64,000 nucleotides of DNA from Lumnitzera littorea (Eukaryota; Streptophyta; Magnoliopsida; Myrtales; Combretaceae): the NCBI GenBank assembly GCA_024138015.1, contig JAMXBB010000011.1, positions 46,013,048-46,077,047 on the forward strand. The letters run 5' to 3'. A program made the translations under genes and the position numbers. The notes below the pieces were generated by a model, which saw only the letters and a program-made list of their open reading frames with translations, was not told the origin of the DNA and made no database searches. Below, piece by piece: positions 1-10,505 of the stretch (position 1 is its first letter; each line of letters starts with the position of its first letter).

Positions 1-57
1 NNNNNNNNNNNNNNNNNNNNNNNNNNNNNNNNNNNNNNNNNNNNNNNNNNNNNNNNN
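1..57. other. assembly gap (N run)
   Basis: All bases are N. Whatever precedes the gypsy remnant downstream is not visible. Confidence 0.99.
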
Positions 58-449
58 CCCCCCTAATTGATACACTATAAAGGCAATAAACTATATTTAA
101 CTAGTAAGGGGTTAAGCTAACTAAACTTAAGCAATAACTAATTGAGTCCATAAGGTTACTAAATTTACCCATTAGTGTGCAAAAATCAAGGGTAGCAAGT
201 TCATTACACAATGTTGAAAACTTTAGTATGTATTAATTTATGTTTCAATAAGAAGAGTAAGCAACATTGTGATTTATCCACAAAAGCCACTATACTTGCT
301 TGAATTCCTTGCTCTATGGGGAAGGTTTGAAGAAACAGTTCTACAAAGTTAAGTTTTTCATTGATATATATCCTACTATCGAATACTACGGTGTTCACAT
401 AAGCTCTATACATCTAGAAGATAAAGCATTGTGATAGTATTACCCCTTG

Positions 450-1380
450 ATTGTGAATAGGAATGCTTCGACCCCTTTGATGATGTGGGAGTTGGTAAAC
501 TTTATGTTTGAGCTTAAGGAGATGACGGCGAGCTAGTCTCTACAACATTATATTGACAATTTCAAACACCTTACGACTTTTGTGCATCTACCAAAATCTT
601 ACTAATTCAATTGCTTCTTATATGGCCTTAAATTAAAAATATAATACTTATTCTCATTTTCTAACCACAAATCTTATAACAAACTTATCTAAACTACAAG
701 AAGCCACCCTTAATACCTCTAACATGTACTCGAATCCCCTTAGACCAACATATACCTTAGACACTTCTAATACCCAAACACATTTCCTTATGAAAACCGA
801 ACCTTTCTCACAAGTAGATCCAACCCCAACCTTGTTTCAAGCTATAAAGCACCCTAATCTCAACCTAACAAGCCTACTAAAAGGCTAACCCCTAAAGAAA
901 TTGTTGAATGATAGAGGGAAAAGTAGCTTTTTTGCTATAGCTATTGCAATGAGTTATCAATGTAATAGCAAAGGCTCGATATAAAAATAGTTGAAAATGA
1001 TGAGAATGAGGTAGGGAGGAAATGAAGGAGAGGAACTCAATGAGTTGACTCCATATAATATAAATAGAGATGATCACCATGCTCTTTGAAATATGAAGTC
1101 AGTAGGATACTATGAAAAAAAGGAAACTTTAATACTTGTAGATTCGAAGAGTTATCTCAACCTCCTTGATGAGAAATTGAATAAGTTTGAAGATGCTACG
1201 CCACTTCCTAGATGAGAAATTAAATAAGTTGGAAGATGCTAGGCCCTTACTATCACTTTAGCTAAGGGCACTCCACTCATTTCAATTTTTGAGAGATTAT
1301 GCATATAGTAGTCAATTAAAGTTAAGGATACCTTAGATGTGCTACAATTGCTAGTTAAGACTTCATTCTAGCTACGTCAA
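450..1380 (+). pseudogene. Ty3/gypsy gag-protease remnant
   Basis: Conceptual plus-strand reading with frame changes gives a gag-like segment around 538-625 (HYIDNFKHLTTFVHLPKSY, then a stop). Around 879-905 is KRLTPKEIVE, the usual gypsy stretch just before the zinc knuckle, followed by a broken Cys-rich segment near 925-950. Near 1125-1185 is a protease-like segment TLILVDSKSYLNLLDEKL, where the usual D-S/T-G active site is degenerate (D codon at 1141-1143, then S-K). Many stops interrupt it and no RT follows. It is a truncated, long-dead copy whose family cannot be told. The similarity is by eye to the general gypsy gag-PR pattern. Confidence 0.6.
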
Positions 1381-2468
1381 AGAATTATTCAAAGTCCTTA
1401 AGTTGCAAAGAGTCTATAAACAAACCTATTGTGGTGTAAAAAGGACACAAAATTAGTTTTATTACACTCTCTCTTTTTCTCATAAATCTTAGTTGTCTTA
1501 CATCTCTAATGACATTTCTTATACTTTGTATGTTGCTTTTAAAACTTACTATGAACTAATAGTCTCTTTTGGGATTTGATGGTTTAATTGGTTTATGTTT
1601 CCTATGTATGCTACATTTTTAATTACTTATAGCTTTTAATGTGATGGATCCTATTACTAATATAATTTTTTTTTTAGAAATAATTGAATTGGTAGGCCTT
1701 TCTAATATGATGCATTTAGTTACTAATAATATAAGCAACCATGTTCCAACAAAAGGTCGTTTAAGAGGGGTATACTCATATTTATTATCTCCTCTCGTTA
1801 TTCATTGCTTAAAATTGATGGTAGTGGACATGGGCAAGATGGATAGTATGGTTGAACTTGTAAATATGTGCTTTTAAGGTAACCATTTATGTCTGTAACT
1901 CAAACGAATCCAACCTTAACACCCATTACATGAGCTAGGTTATGTGGACTTTAGAATTTTACGTGAAGGACTCTAAGTAGCCAATTGGCTAAGGATGAGG
2001 TGTCCTCATCTAGAGCTACAAACTCCATTAGTTACTAAGCTATGAAGCCTTCTTATTGTGATTCGAGTGGATGGAGACTTTAACTATCTAACTTGAAGCA
2101 ACTTCCTAACTCATTAAAATGAAAACTCGAGCAACTTGGACCAACTTGATGGTATACTCTCCAACTTATCTAAATGGATACTAGCTTGATTTTCAACTTG
2201 TTTATCCCTTCGACCTCATTTGCTAACTTAGCCTACACTCAGTTCAACTTCCATACATTTTTGTCTTTTCTATAGAGGTAGACAAATGCAACTTTGATAC
2301 GTATTCTACATCTAACTCTAGCCATATACATCCAGAATTTTCCTTTTATGTTCTTTATGTTTTTACCCCTTTTGAAGTCATCTTAGGACATATATTTGGA
2401 ATGTTTGATTTTGTATTTCCTCTTTTTTTTTTTACCTTAGAAGACTTACTACAATTAGTCTTTATTCT
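1381..2468. other. AT-rich DNA, nothing recognised
   Basis: No coding pattern, repeat ends or structured RNA recognised. A 78-codon open frame at 1641-1877 has no recognisable motif and is probably chance. Confidence 0.5.
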
Positions 2469-2476
2469 CATATAGC

Positions 2477-2781
2477 TAAAAGTGTGCAAATGGGCTTTGG
2501 CCTACAGGTCGGCCCATTTAACCCATTTTCAAAAGGGGTTAGGGTCAAGATTTTTTTGCCCGTTTAAAAGTGAGCCAAATTAGGCCAACCCGTTTAACCC
2601 GTGGGTCAAAGTGGGCTGGTTTAGGTCAGCCTGTTTAATAAATTTATGCTTTTAGCCCGCGGGCTGGCCCGTTTAACTTGCTTTTTAAGCGGGTTAGGGC
2701 CAATATAGCCTGGCCCATTTAACCTGTGGGCCAAAGTGGGCCGGGCCGGGTTAGCCCGTTTAACCCGTATGCACACCTCTA
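2477..2781. mobile_element. hAT-type MITE (305 bp) with 8-bp TSD
   Basis: The ends are inverted repeats: TAAAAGTGTGCAAATGGG on the left, and TAGAGGTGTGCATACGGG as the reverse complement of the right end (14 of 18 match). The element is flanked by the exact 8-bp direct repeat CATATAGC at 2469-2476 and 2782-2789, the duplication length made by hAT transposases. The interior has no ORF and is built of many short GCCCGTTTAACCC / GGGTTA variants in both orientations, so it is GC-rich against an AT-rich background and strongly self-complementary. It is non-autonomous and needs a transposase in trans. Confidence 0.9.
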
Positions 2782-2789
2782 CATATAGC

Positions 2790-5139
2790 CACATCTTATC
2801 ATATATTGAATATAAATGCTCTTATATCCCTTATTAACATTTACTCTTGAGTTACTTTTCTTATCAATCCTTTTAGTAAAGATTGTGTCGAGAATCCTTG
2901 TTATTGCTTTGTAAGGCATATTAAAGGAAAATGTTGGTTATGTGAGTCATATCCACTCAAGCAACTTACGATCTGCTTAACCCTACTTAAACCTATTCTA
3001 TTTTCTTCTATAGTTAGAAGGGCCCACCTTTAATTATGTTAATAGATTGATGCCCTAGTGATTCCAACCTCCTAGGAATAACCATATATATCTATTATCT
3101 TAGTTGAGAATAAAAGTTAGAAAGATACTGGTCATGGAATAGTAACTCATTTTTCCATTATGTTCATTACTTTGATAGCATTTATGATTTAAGTATGACT
3201 TACAAGTTTTAGTGACAAGTAGCCATCATACGAGTCATTTGGTATCCAAATGTGCTATTGGTTAAGTTTTGAATGCCATTTTGGATAATAGGTTTTGGAA
3301 AGACCATTTGTTGATAGTCCATAATTATCATAGTGAGACTGTTGCATATTGTAGATACTAATGAAAAAACTTCCATTACTTATATTGATGCAGGCTTTTT
3401 TGGTTTTTGTAAGGGGATTATATCCATTTTTAGAAACAACCAAATGCTATATAAGTGTTAAATTGAAACCATTGATGAAAAATATGATTAGTATTTTAGT
3501 TGTAATATCTATATAGATCTTTTTTAGACAAACTTTTATAATAGGGAAACTTTTGAATAAGTTGCATAATGATGCAAGACCTTTTTGTGCTAGAAAAGGA
3601 GCATATATGGTGATAGTATGCTAGCATAGAGAGATATTAAGCTGTATTAAGAGTAGAGAGAGTTTTGGCTAGGAATTAACTGTTAAATCTTTCAAGATAA
3701 TGAATCTTAGTTAATACTGCAATTTTACTTACTTTTTATTTATTTATTTATTTTAGTTGTTTGACTTATTAAATTGTAACTTAGGCATGATGTTCTTGTC
3801 TTGTTAAAGGATTGCTATTCACATACCTCAAGCAGCTTCTTTAAGGTTTGAGCATAATTAGAGTTTCTTGGAGCATATACATATAAAGAAAAAAAAACAA
3901 GTCAAAGCATTAAAGACTATGTGATATTGTCTATGTATATTATGACTTGCATTTGAATTATATGATTTAACTTATTTTGTGTAGCAATAAGTATCTAAGT
4001 CATGTACTTTCTAAATTATACTTGCTAATTGTCTTTTTTGTTTGCCCTTTTCATTAGGTTTGAAGCATCAATATAAGAAAAAAAGACCTATGATCTAATA
4101 TAGTATGATTTCATTAACAAGATAGATTTTCATATAGAAAAAGAATAAGAAGGAGGAGAGTTGCCTCCTTTTATATTTGAATTGGATGAGATTATGGAAT
4201 AAGAAATATGTGAAGAAGATGCTACTTTAGTAACAATTGATGGTTTTGTTCAATGTTAGTGGTGTATTTCTAAATTTTTTTATGATTATAAAATACAAAC
4301 TTTTCTAGCATTATGTATTTTTTCCCTTCTTCTACATGACGTAGAGATTCAAGAAGATGTGAAACTAATGGTAATTAGATGACATGGTAGATGAAGCAAT
4401 GTTATACAAGGCTTTGAGTTGAGATATGACAATGATGATTACACTAATAAGAGCTTAACCATTGATCCAAGTTTTTGCTTTCCAGTTTTGAATACATGAT
4501 GTGTGTTCTAACATTCATTTTATTGTTTGAATTAGTTTGGACTTGATTGAAGTTTGAATTATATATGGACCTACATGTTATTTAGGGTTATGTAATAATG
4601 GATTTATTCAAACTGGACATGGTTATAACTTAGTGACATGTGCTCCATTTCATGTTCTAATAATAATCAAGTATTTATTTATCTGAACTTACCATTTAGT
4701 ATAATTTCTTGGATTTTATCTTTTGTAATTAAGATATAAATTTTACATTGAATTTTATGTTTATCCCTAGTTGAGCCCTATCCCATTTATATTTCAGGGC
4801 CAAACCTCTGGTTTAAGTTTGTAAAGATTGTTTCTATATAACTTTGTAATGACTATACCCTTTATCCCTTACTTGTAGGTTTCCTTAATGGTGCGAAGGC
4901 GGAGAGTGTTAGTGTTGCACTATTGCTAGAGTGGTTAAATCTTGAGGTGATTTTGGGGAGTGTTCGCTTGTTTGATGTAGATATTATGTAGTAGAGCTCA
5001 GTTCTTCTATGTGATGATGTTGGTGATATTAATTATCAAATTCATGGACTATTTCTTACTATGATAATGTTGTTGATCATATTACATGATGAACATGATA
5101 TGCTATATTTGTGTGATTACTTTATTCATGTTATTTAGG
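2790..5139. other. AT-rich DNA, nothing recognised
   Basis: Dense stops in all frames. A 62-codon minus-strand frame at 3255-3443 shows no motif. Some short stretches look faintly exon-like (for example 4875-4925), but I cannot link them to a family. Confidence 0.45.
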
Positions 5140-5960
5140 GGTAAATAGATACAGAGCAAGTAGAGTACAATGCGCTATTCGTATCCAATTCTATAGAATT
5201 AAGTTCCCAAATTTTGGAATCGAAACCCACCATATAACTCTCAAAAACCACCTTAGAACCTGTGCCTCATAAAACCTACATGTTATAAGAGACGCTGTTG
5301 AACTATAACAAACAAAATAATTTTCTTTGAAAACACGCATATGAAGTTTACAATTTTGATTTGTAAGCGAAGTGAATTAAAAAATGAAGATAAAGAATAA
5401 AGTTTTGAAATTTATGAGAAGTTAATGTGCATACTTTTTTTTTAGTGAAAAAAAAGTTAGTGACAGAAAAAAATAGGATAAGAAAAATGGAATATAATAG
5501 TAAAAGTAAGAGTTAATAATGGGAAAGATATGAGAGAATAAAGGCATAAAATTGAAGTATACAATTGAAACAAGAGAAAGATAAAAAATGACATACTTTA
5601 GGTTTAATAGATATATATATATATTTTATGGATAATGGGTTTGGTTGACGGTTTATATGTTTATTATCATTATTATTAGAACTAAGAACATAATAAAGAA
5701 TTTTGCATTAATTATTGTTATTTATTTTTTATAGATCAATTGGTACAAGGTACCTTAGTGTTTATCTTAGAATATAAGTAGATAGGTAAAAAGGTACAAA
5801 GATATCACACTTATACTTTATCTTATGAGACCAAGTTTTTGAAAATTGTACCGGAATCTACCTATAACCTTCAAAATCCACTTGGAATCTATTTGATTAA
5901 GTAAATTATTATAGGACACAAATTATAAAATGGTTACCTGTTTAACCTTAAATGTAGACA
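5140..5960 (+). repeat. pair of diverged direct repeats (about 200 bp each)
   Basis: Roughly 5140-5350 and 5765-5960 share a series of blocks in the same order: a ...AGTAGA...GGTACAA-like start, a GGAATC...ACC block, then CACC/CCACTT GGAAC/GGAATCT. They differ by many substitutions and small gaps, so this is an old duplication or a pair of short LTR-like ends. No primer site or purine tract was found between them. Confidence 0.35.
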
Positions 5961-6063
5961 ATAGAAATGAGTTTTTGATTAAAAAAAACTATTTGACATA
6001 GGGAAAAAAAAAAGAAGATAAAAATTCATCATTTTGTGCTACCCAAAATTATACAATGAACTT

Positions 6064-6971
6064 TGTTGATCATGATTAAACTAACTGGATGAATGGGCTC
6101 ACGTCAAGTTCAGGTGAAATAGGCTTAGGTCTTGCCTCCTACTTCTTGATTCCTACAGAAAAGCTCCCAGTAGGTGTGGCTACGAAGACTCTTTAAAGCT
6201 TAAGTTAGTAAGGGGGAATAAGAGGAAGAAAGAGTGAGCATTAAATGCTTAAGGGGTAGTGCTAGTTTCAGATATGCATAATGAGTGATGTTGGTAGTAT
6301 GTCGAAATTAGGTAGCTAGAGTAAGAGTGTTACTAAGGATGAAAGTGGGTTACAGAGAAAGAGGGGGAAAGAGGGATTTGCCCTAACTTTACTACACTTG
6401 GTGCTTTTTATGTGAATTATTTGGATACATGGCGATTTGGGGTTTGCTCGTATCGGTTGCTAGTAGAAAGCATGCATTGTGGTAGAAATAGAGCTACTTT
6501 ACGAGCATTTGGTTGTGATCAGCCAGGCAACTAAATCTATAAATCAGAGGTTTGACACCTATAGAGGTTGCCGAGTGTACTAGCTGTACTATGGATGTCA
6601 AATATCTATTAATGAGTTGCAATGGAGAGCAAGCACTAAGGATAAAGGTCGAGTGAAGACATCGAGAAGGGTCAGCTGATGTTTAGTTGAGGATAAGCTG
6701 AGGCTCAAGTTAATGCTGGATGGTCGACATGTATGGTCTCGATGGTCGAGTTGATTTGTTCAGGTAAGGCATTAAATGGCTAGTCAAGTAGTTTACAGTA
6801 CATAAGGTGAGCTCACGGTTAGCTCGTGCCTATTTCGATGTGCTTGCATGGCTTCTTAAGCAGATCATGGTATAAAGGGTGAGCTCACTTTCACTTATGT
6901 GCACTTTAGATGCCTTACATGATGGCCTTTGCATATTGGGTCTTGGTTTGGGTAAGAATCAAATATCAACA
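6064..6971 (-). repeat. LTR A, left copy (3' LTR of element A)
   Basis: Begins TGTTGATCATG and ends AAATATCAACA. It aligns along its whole length with 17771-18680, sharing for example the internal block AGTAAGAGTGTTA near 6320 and 18026, with many transitions between the copies. Both ends are the inverted TGTTGAT/ATCAACA expected of an LTR. Confidence 0.75.
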
Positions 6972-6991
6972 CTAGTCCTCCCACTTTCCTT
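6972..6991 (-). promoter_or_regulatory. polypurine tract of element A
   Basis: On the minus strand this is AAGGAAAGTGGGAGGACTAG, directly followed by LTR start TGTTGATA. A purine-rich run abutting the 5' edge of a 3' LTR is the plus-strand priming site for reverse transcription, and it fixes the orientation of element A. Confidence 0.65.
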
Positions 6992-7408
6992 AGCATTCAA
7001 GAAGTGAGGAGAGTAATTCGTGTAAGGCGAGCGGGCTACAACTAGGCTGCCTTTCCTTCGAGTAGAGGGTCCCATTCCATAGTTTAGCGGTGTGACGAAT
7101 GGTGTCTCTAGTCAGGTCCATTTTCCCATATATTGGCCTCCTATGTAATTGATGTGACCATCGGGTTGCTCGTTGTGTTATGATGGCCATCTTTGGGAAG
7201 CGTTGCGTATATTGATAATCTCTGAAGAGTGGCTACACTTGTAGGGTGACTTTTTGTCAGGACATGTTAGTGATCTGTATGTACATATCAATTGAGGCCA
7301 TTGGCTCATGTAGTGGGATACATAGATGGTTAAGGTTTAGCATACATCCTTTCGTAGGTTCATGCTTTGGGAATGGGAGAAACAATTTGCCTTCCCCCCT
7401 TAGATGCC

Positions 7409-7418
7409 TATATAAAAG
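7409..7418 (+). promoter_or_regulatory. TATA box of the antisense extra ORF
   Basis: TATATAAAAG, followed 120 bp later by the first ATG of the antisense ORF and by a pyrimidine-rich leader. It points opposite to element A's own transcription. Confidence 0.5.
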
Positions 7419-7538
7419 GGTGCATAGGTCCTCATTTCTCACTTTGCTTTATCAATTTAAAGGAAACGTTGCCAAAATTTCCACTTGCGAGCTGGTTCTC
7501 TTTTATTGTGTATTTTCCTTCCTCGTTAATTGCTTGTA

Positions 7539-8785
7539 ATGGCTGACCAGAGCAAGATTGACTGACAGAGAGAGTCTTCCCATCCATTTATTTCAAAGGA
7601 GATAGATGAAGGTTGCAAGGGATCGGCCTAAGAAGGGGGTGATAGTCCTACTCCCCTTTAAACGACAGTAGCGAAAGAGGAGGAGGGAGTGATATTTTCT
7701 TAGGAGGAGGGGTGAGAGTGCACGCAGTTACAATGTTGTGATGTGTACCCTAAAGATGATGATAAGGACCAAGTGGGGGAATTTTTGTGCACAACCAATA
7801 CCAATGAGCATATGTGTGTACGTATTATGTATGTGGTGAGCAAGGAGAAACCGAGGCTTGTAAGTTGACTAGTGGGAGAAGTGCTCAGGTAACGAGTAAA
7901 GGTACCCATGAGTGGACAGCAATCATATGATATAACGGACTACTGATCATTTGGTATATATGTAAAACCATTCAAGCTTAGTCTTTGCATCCCCTTTTTG
8001 GAGTTCCTAGTAGAGTTCTTTTGATACTTTAAGGTTGTTTTAGGAATTCTTAGCACCAATGCCTAAATGCAATTGCTTGTATTTGAGGCATTGTGCTTTT
8101 GGGAGTTACCTAGGTCAATCGTGCAACCATTTAGGCACTTCTTCCACGTGAAGAGGTTTCTCAATGGTTAGGTATATGTTTCCAATTGAGGTGAGGTGTT
8201 ATGTATCTTCGATAAATTGCAGAACAAGGTAGAAGGTTAGAATGAGTTCTTTTATCGTGTTCGCACGCTTAAGCCTCTAGATTTACCATATGAGTGGAGG
8301 TATCCTATGCGAGGCAAGAAGTTGAGTGACTTAGGAGATGAGGACATGATGACTAGTATCAGGCTGTTAGTTTGGCAAGTTGGAAGGAGCTTAATTCTCT
8401 ATTGATTTATTAGAAGTATAAGAGTAGGGAGCCATTATTTATGATGGAGATAGGTATTTGCTGCATTTTACTAAGAAGGGGTAGTTGGCTGTTTGCTGCA
8501 CGTGTTACCTCATTGTTGGAGTAAAGGGCATTGTACTGCCTGTCCTCAATGTTGTAAGTACGTTATCTTCGTTTAATTTGTTTGCTTAATAAGTTTATTA
8601 GTTTTCTTATAGTTTTGGAGATGGCTCTTAAGAGGATAAGGGCAAAGCTTCTTATTGTGCAGAACATGCGGCTTGAAAGTGCTTCAAAGTTTACCAAGAA
8701 GAGGAAACAACTTACATTAGAGAAGGCAGTGGAAACTTTGCAGTATCCCTTAAAGAAGTTCAAGAAGAAAGGTAAAAGGCAATAG
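7539..8785 (+). pseudogene. antisense extra ORF of element A, 'putative gypsy-type transposon' domain
   Basis: The start is ATG GCT GAC CAG (MADQSKID, then a stop). Frames broken by stops and shifts follow. Around 7995-8320 the conceptual protein runs IPFLEFLVEFF, then FKVVLGILSTNA, then QPFRHFFHVKRFLNG, IFDKLQNKVEG and NEFFYRV, ending LPYEWRYPM. I recognise this order as the plant domain called putative gypsy-type transposon (Transposase_28, PF04195). A GTAAGT donor at 8554-8559 and an AG acceptor at 8611-8612 (after a T-rich tract) suggest a 59-bp intron before a basic C-terminal exon (8613-8785, MALKRIRAKLL to KKGKRQ, then stop). Some Tat-lineage elements carry extra ORFs antisense to gag-pol beside the 3' LTR, which is exactly this placement. 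The protein's function is unknown. Broken, not expressed as a full product. Confidence 0.6.
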
Positions 8786-8786
8786 A

Positions 8787-9330
8787 TGCTTCCTGAGGTC
8801 ATGCAGCAAACACGCACGCACTGTCCTTTACTAACATCCGTATTGTCCTTTCTGACAAAGGACGTCCGCGTTTCTTCTTTTACACGATTTCATATTTTCC
8901 TTGTAAATTATTCTCTTTTATTTTTAGCAAATAAGGACCATTCTTTTTGTAATTTCTGTAACTTGGGATTTACCTTAATGGGATGATATAAATACTATCA
9001 TACTGTAAAAGTTAAGGACATCAGATATACAAAAAATACATTGAACTTTTCACTCTCGAGCTAAATGTCCCTCTTACTCTTGAGCTACTCTTATGTAGCC
9101 TATTCAAGTATAGACTAGTGGCGAGTGACCTCTGGCCATACTTGTACGTCATATCAAGTGTAACCTGAGCTCGTATGAGGCATTGGTGTATCATATCTTT
9201 CATTGGTGCACAAGAACCTCCTACTTAACCTTCAACTATCATTTATTTTTCAAGCCATCTTGCGGCTTGGACCCACCCCTTTGGTTTCGCATGATATTGG
9301 GTTCGTGTGTTTATCCACGAGTCCGTATCA
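8787..9330 (+). repeat. 5' LTR of gypsy-1 (left end approximate)
   Basis: The right end is firm: ...GTCCGTATCA, then TCT, then a tRNA-Met-type primer site. A TATAAATA box is at 8987-8994. The left end is placed at a TG just after the antisense ORF, by loose similarity with another LTR at 30867-31477 (shared blocks such as GTACGTCATATC near 9144 and 31258, and CATTGGTG). No target duplication can be tested because the 3' LTR is missing. Confidence 0.45.
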
Positions 9331-9333
9331 TCT

Positions 9334-9345
9334 TGGTATTAGAGC
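9334..9345 (+). promoter_or_regulatory. primer-binding site of gypsy-1
   Basis: TGGTATTAGAGC, one change from the initiator-tRNA-Met site TGGTATCAGAGC, three bases after the LTR end. Confidence 0.8.
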
Positions 9346-9359
9346 TTAGCTACGTTTGA

Positions 9360-10505
9360 AGATGGATTTTGCTACTGTGTTCATTTAATAGTTTGTCACT
9401 GCTCTCATGTGAAATTGGTTCTATTGTTAGCTTTTAAGTTTAGTAGTAAGAAGTGTTTCGTACTCTGTTTTCCCTTGTTTTCAATATGCCGAAATAGAGA
9501 ATGGGTGACTATATATTTGTTGAGAAATAGTCATTGTAAAGTAAACATCAATGTTGAATTCAAGTGTGCAAGGGACTCTAAGAAACCAAGAAAGTGGTAC
9601 TTAACATAGTCAAGGATAAGAAGGAAGCTCCTTACCGCAGTTAGTGAGTAACCGCTTGGATAAGCTTACCAATTTGGTAGCTAGTCTGGTGACTGTCATC
9701 CAAGAAGATAGATAGTGAGCTAGAAACAGCCTCACTAGGGAACGCGAATAGCAAGGCTATTAGAAGAAGGGAAGGAGAGCGAGAGATTAGGAGTTGGAAT
9801 TAAATGAAGAGAGTTATGCGAAGGAGGTTTGTATCGAGTTATTACTTGTAGGATGCCTTCAAGAGACTGCAAGAACTGAGGTAAGGAGCATAGAGTATAG
9901 ACGCTTACGTTAAGGAGTTCTAAATGCTAATGATTCGATGCGAAGTTGTGGAGCTAGAAGACCGAATTGTGTCTCAATTCATTGGCGAGTTGAAGTATGA
10001 TATTGGGGATGTCCTGGAAACCCTGGACATTAGAATGCTTGATGATGCAATCCGAGCTACCTAGAGGATAGAAAGGCGCTGAACAAGAAGATTCCAACTA
10101 AACGTCAATCGTCTTGGTAATAGCTGACCTGTTCCAAGTAGACCTATGCGAATGAAATTGAGTAAGGTTACTAAGACCTGACATGCTTAGATTACTCAAG
10201 TAAAGGAGAAAGAACCACTGAGGAAGTTTAAGAAAGGCTAAAGTTTAGGGAGAAAGATGAGTGAAATCAAGTGTTTCAAATGCCAAGGCTTTGGACACAT
10301 GGTTGCTCAATGTCCAAACAGGCGAACAATGGTGATCAGAGGCGGGGCATCGACTCTTGAAGTCAATAGTGCTGATGAGGATGTAGAAGAGTCGAAGGAG
10401 GATGAACAGATTGAGCTATCTAAGGAGGAAGGAGGACAATGGGTGTCAGTCCTGTGCCAGAAGATGAGTAAAGGGAAAATCTCTTCCATATTGGATACAA
10501 GGTGA
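9360..10505 (+). pseudogene. gypsy-1 gag (broken)
   Basis: Starts ATGGATTTTGCTACTG just after the primer site and is interrupted by many stops. A coiled-coil-like piece (LDKLTNLVASLVTVIQED) lies near 9655-9708. Near the C-terminus, 10272-10313 encodes the intact CCHC zinc knuckle CFKCQGFGHMVAQC (C-x2-C-x4-H-x4-C), followed by an acidic tail to about 10500. Gag packages the element RNA. This copy cannot make a full protein. Confidence 0.8.
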
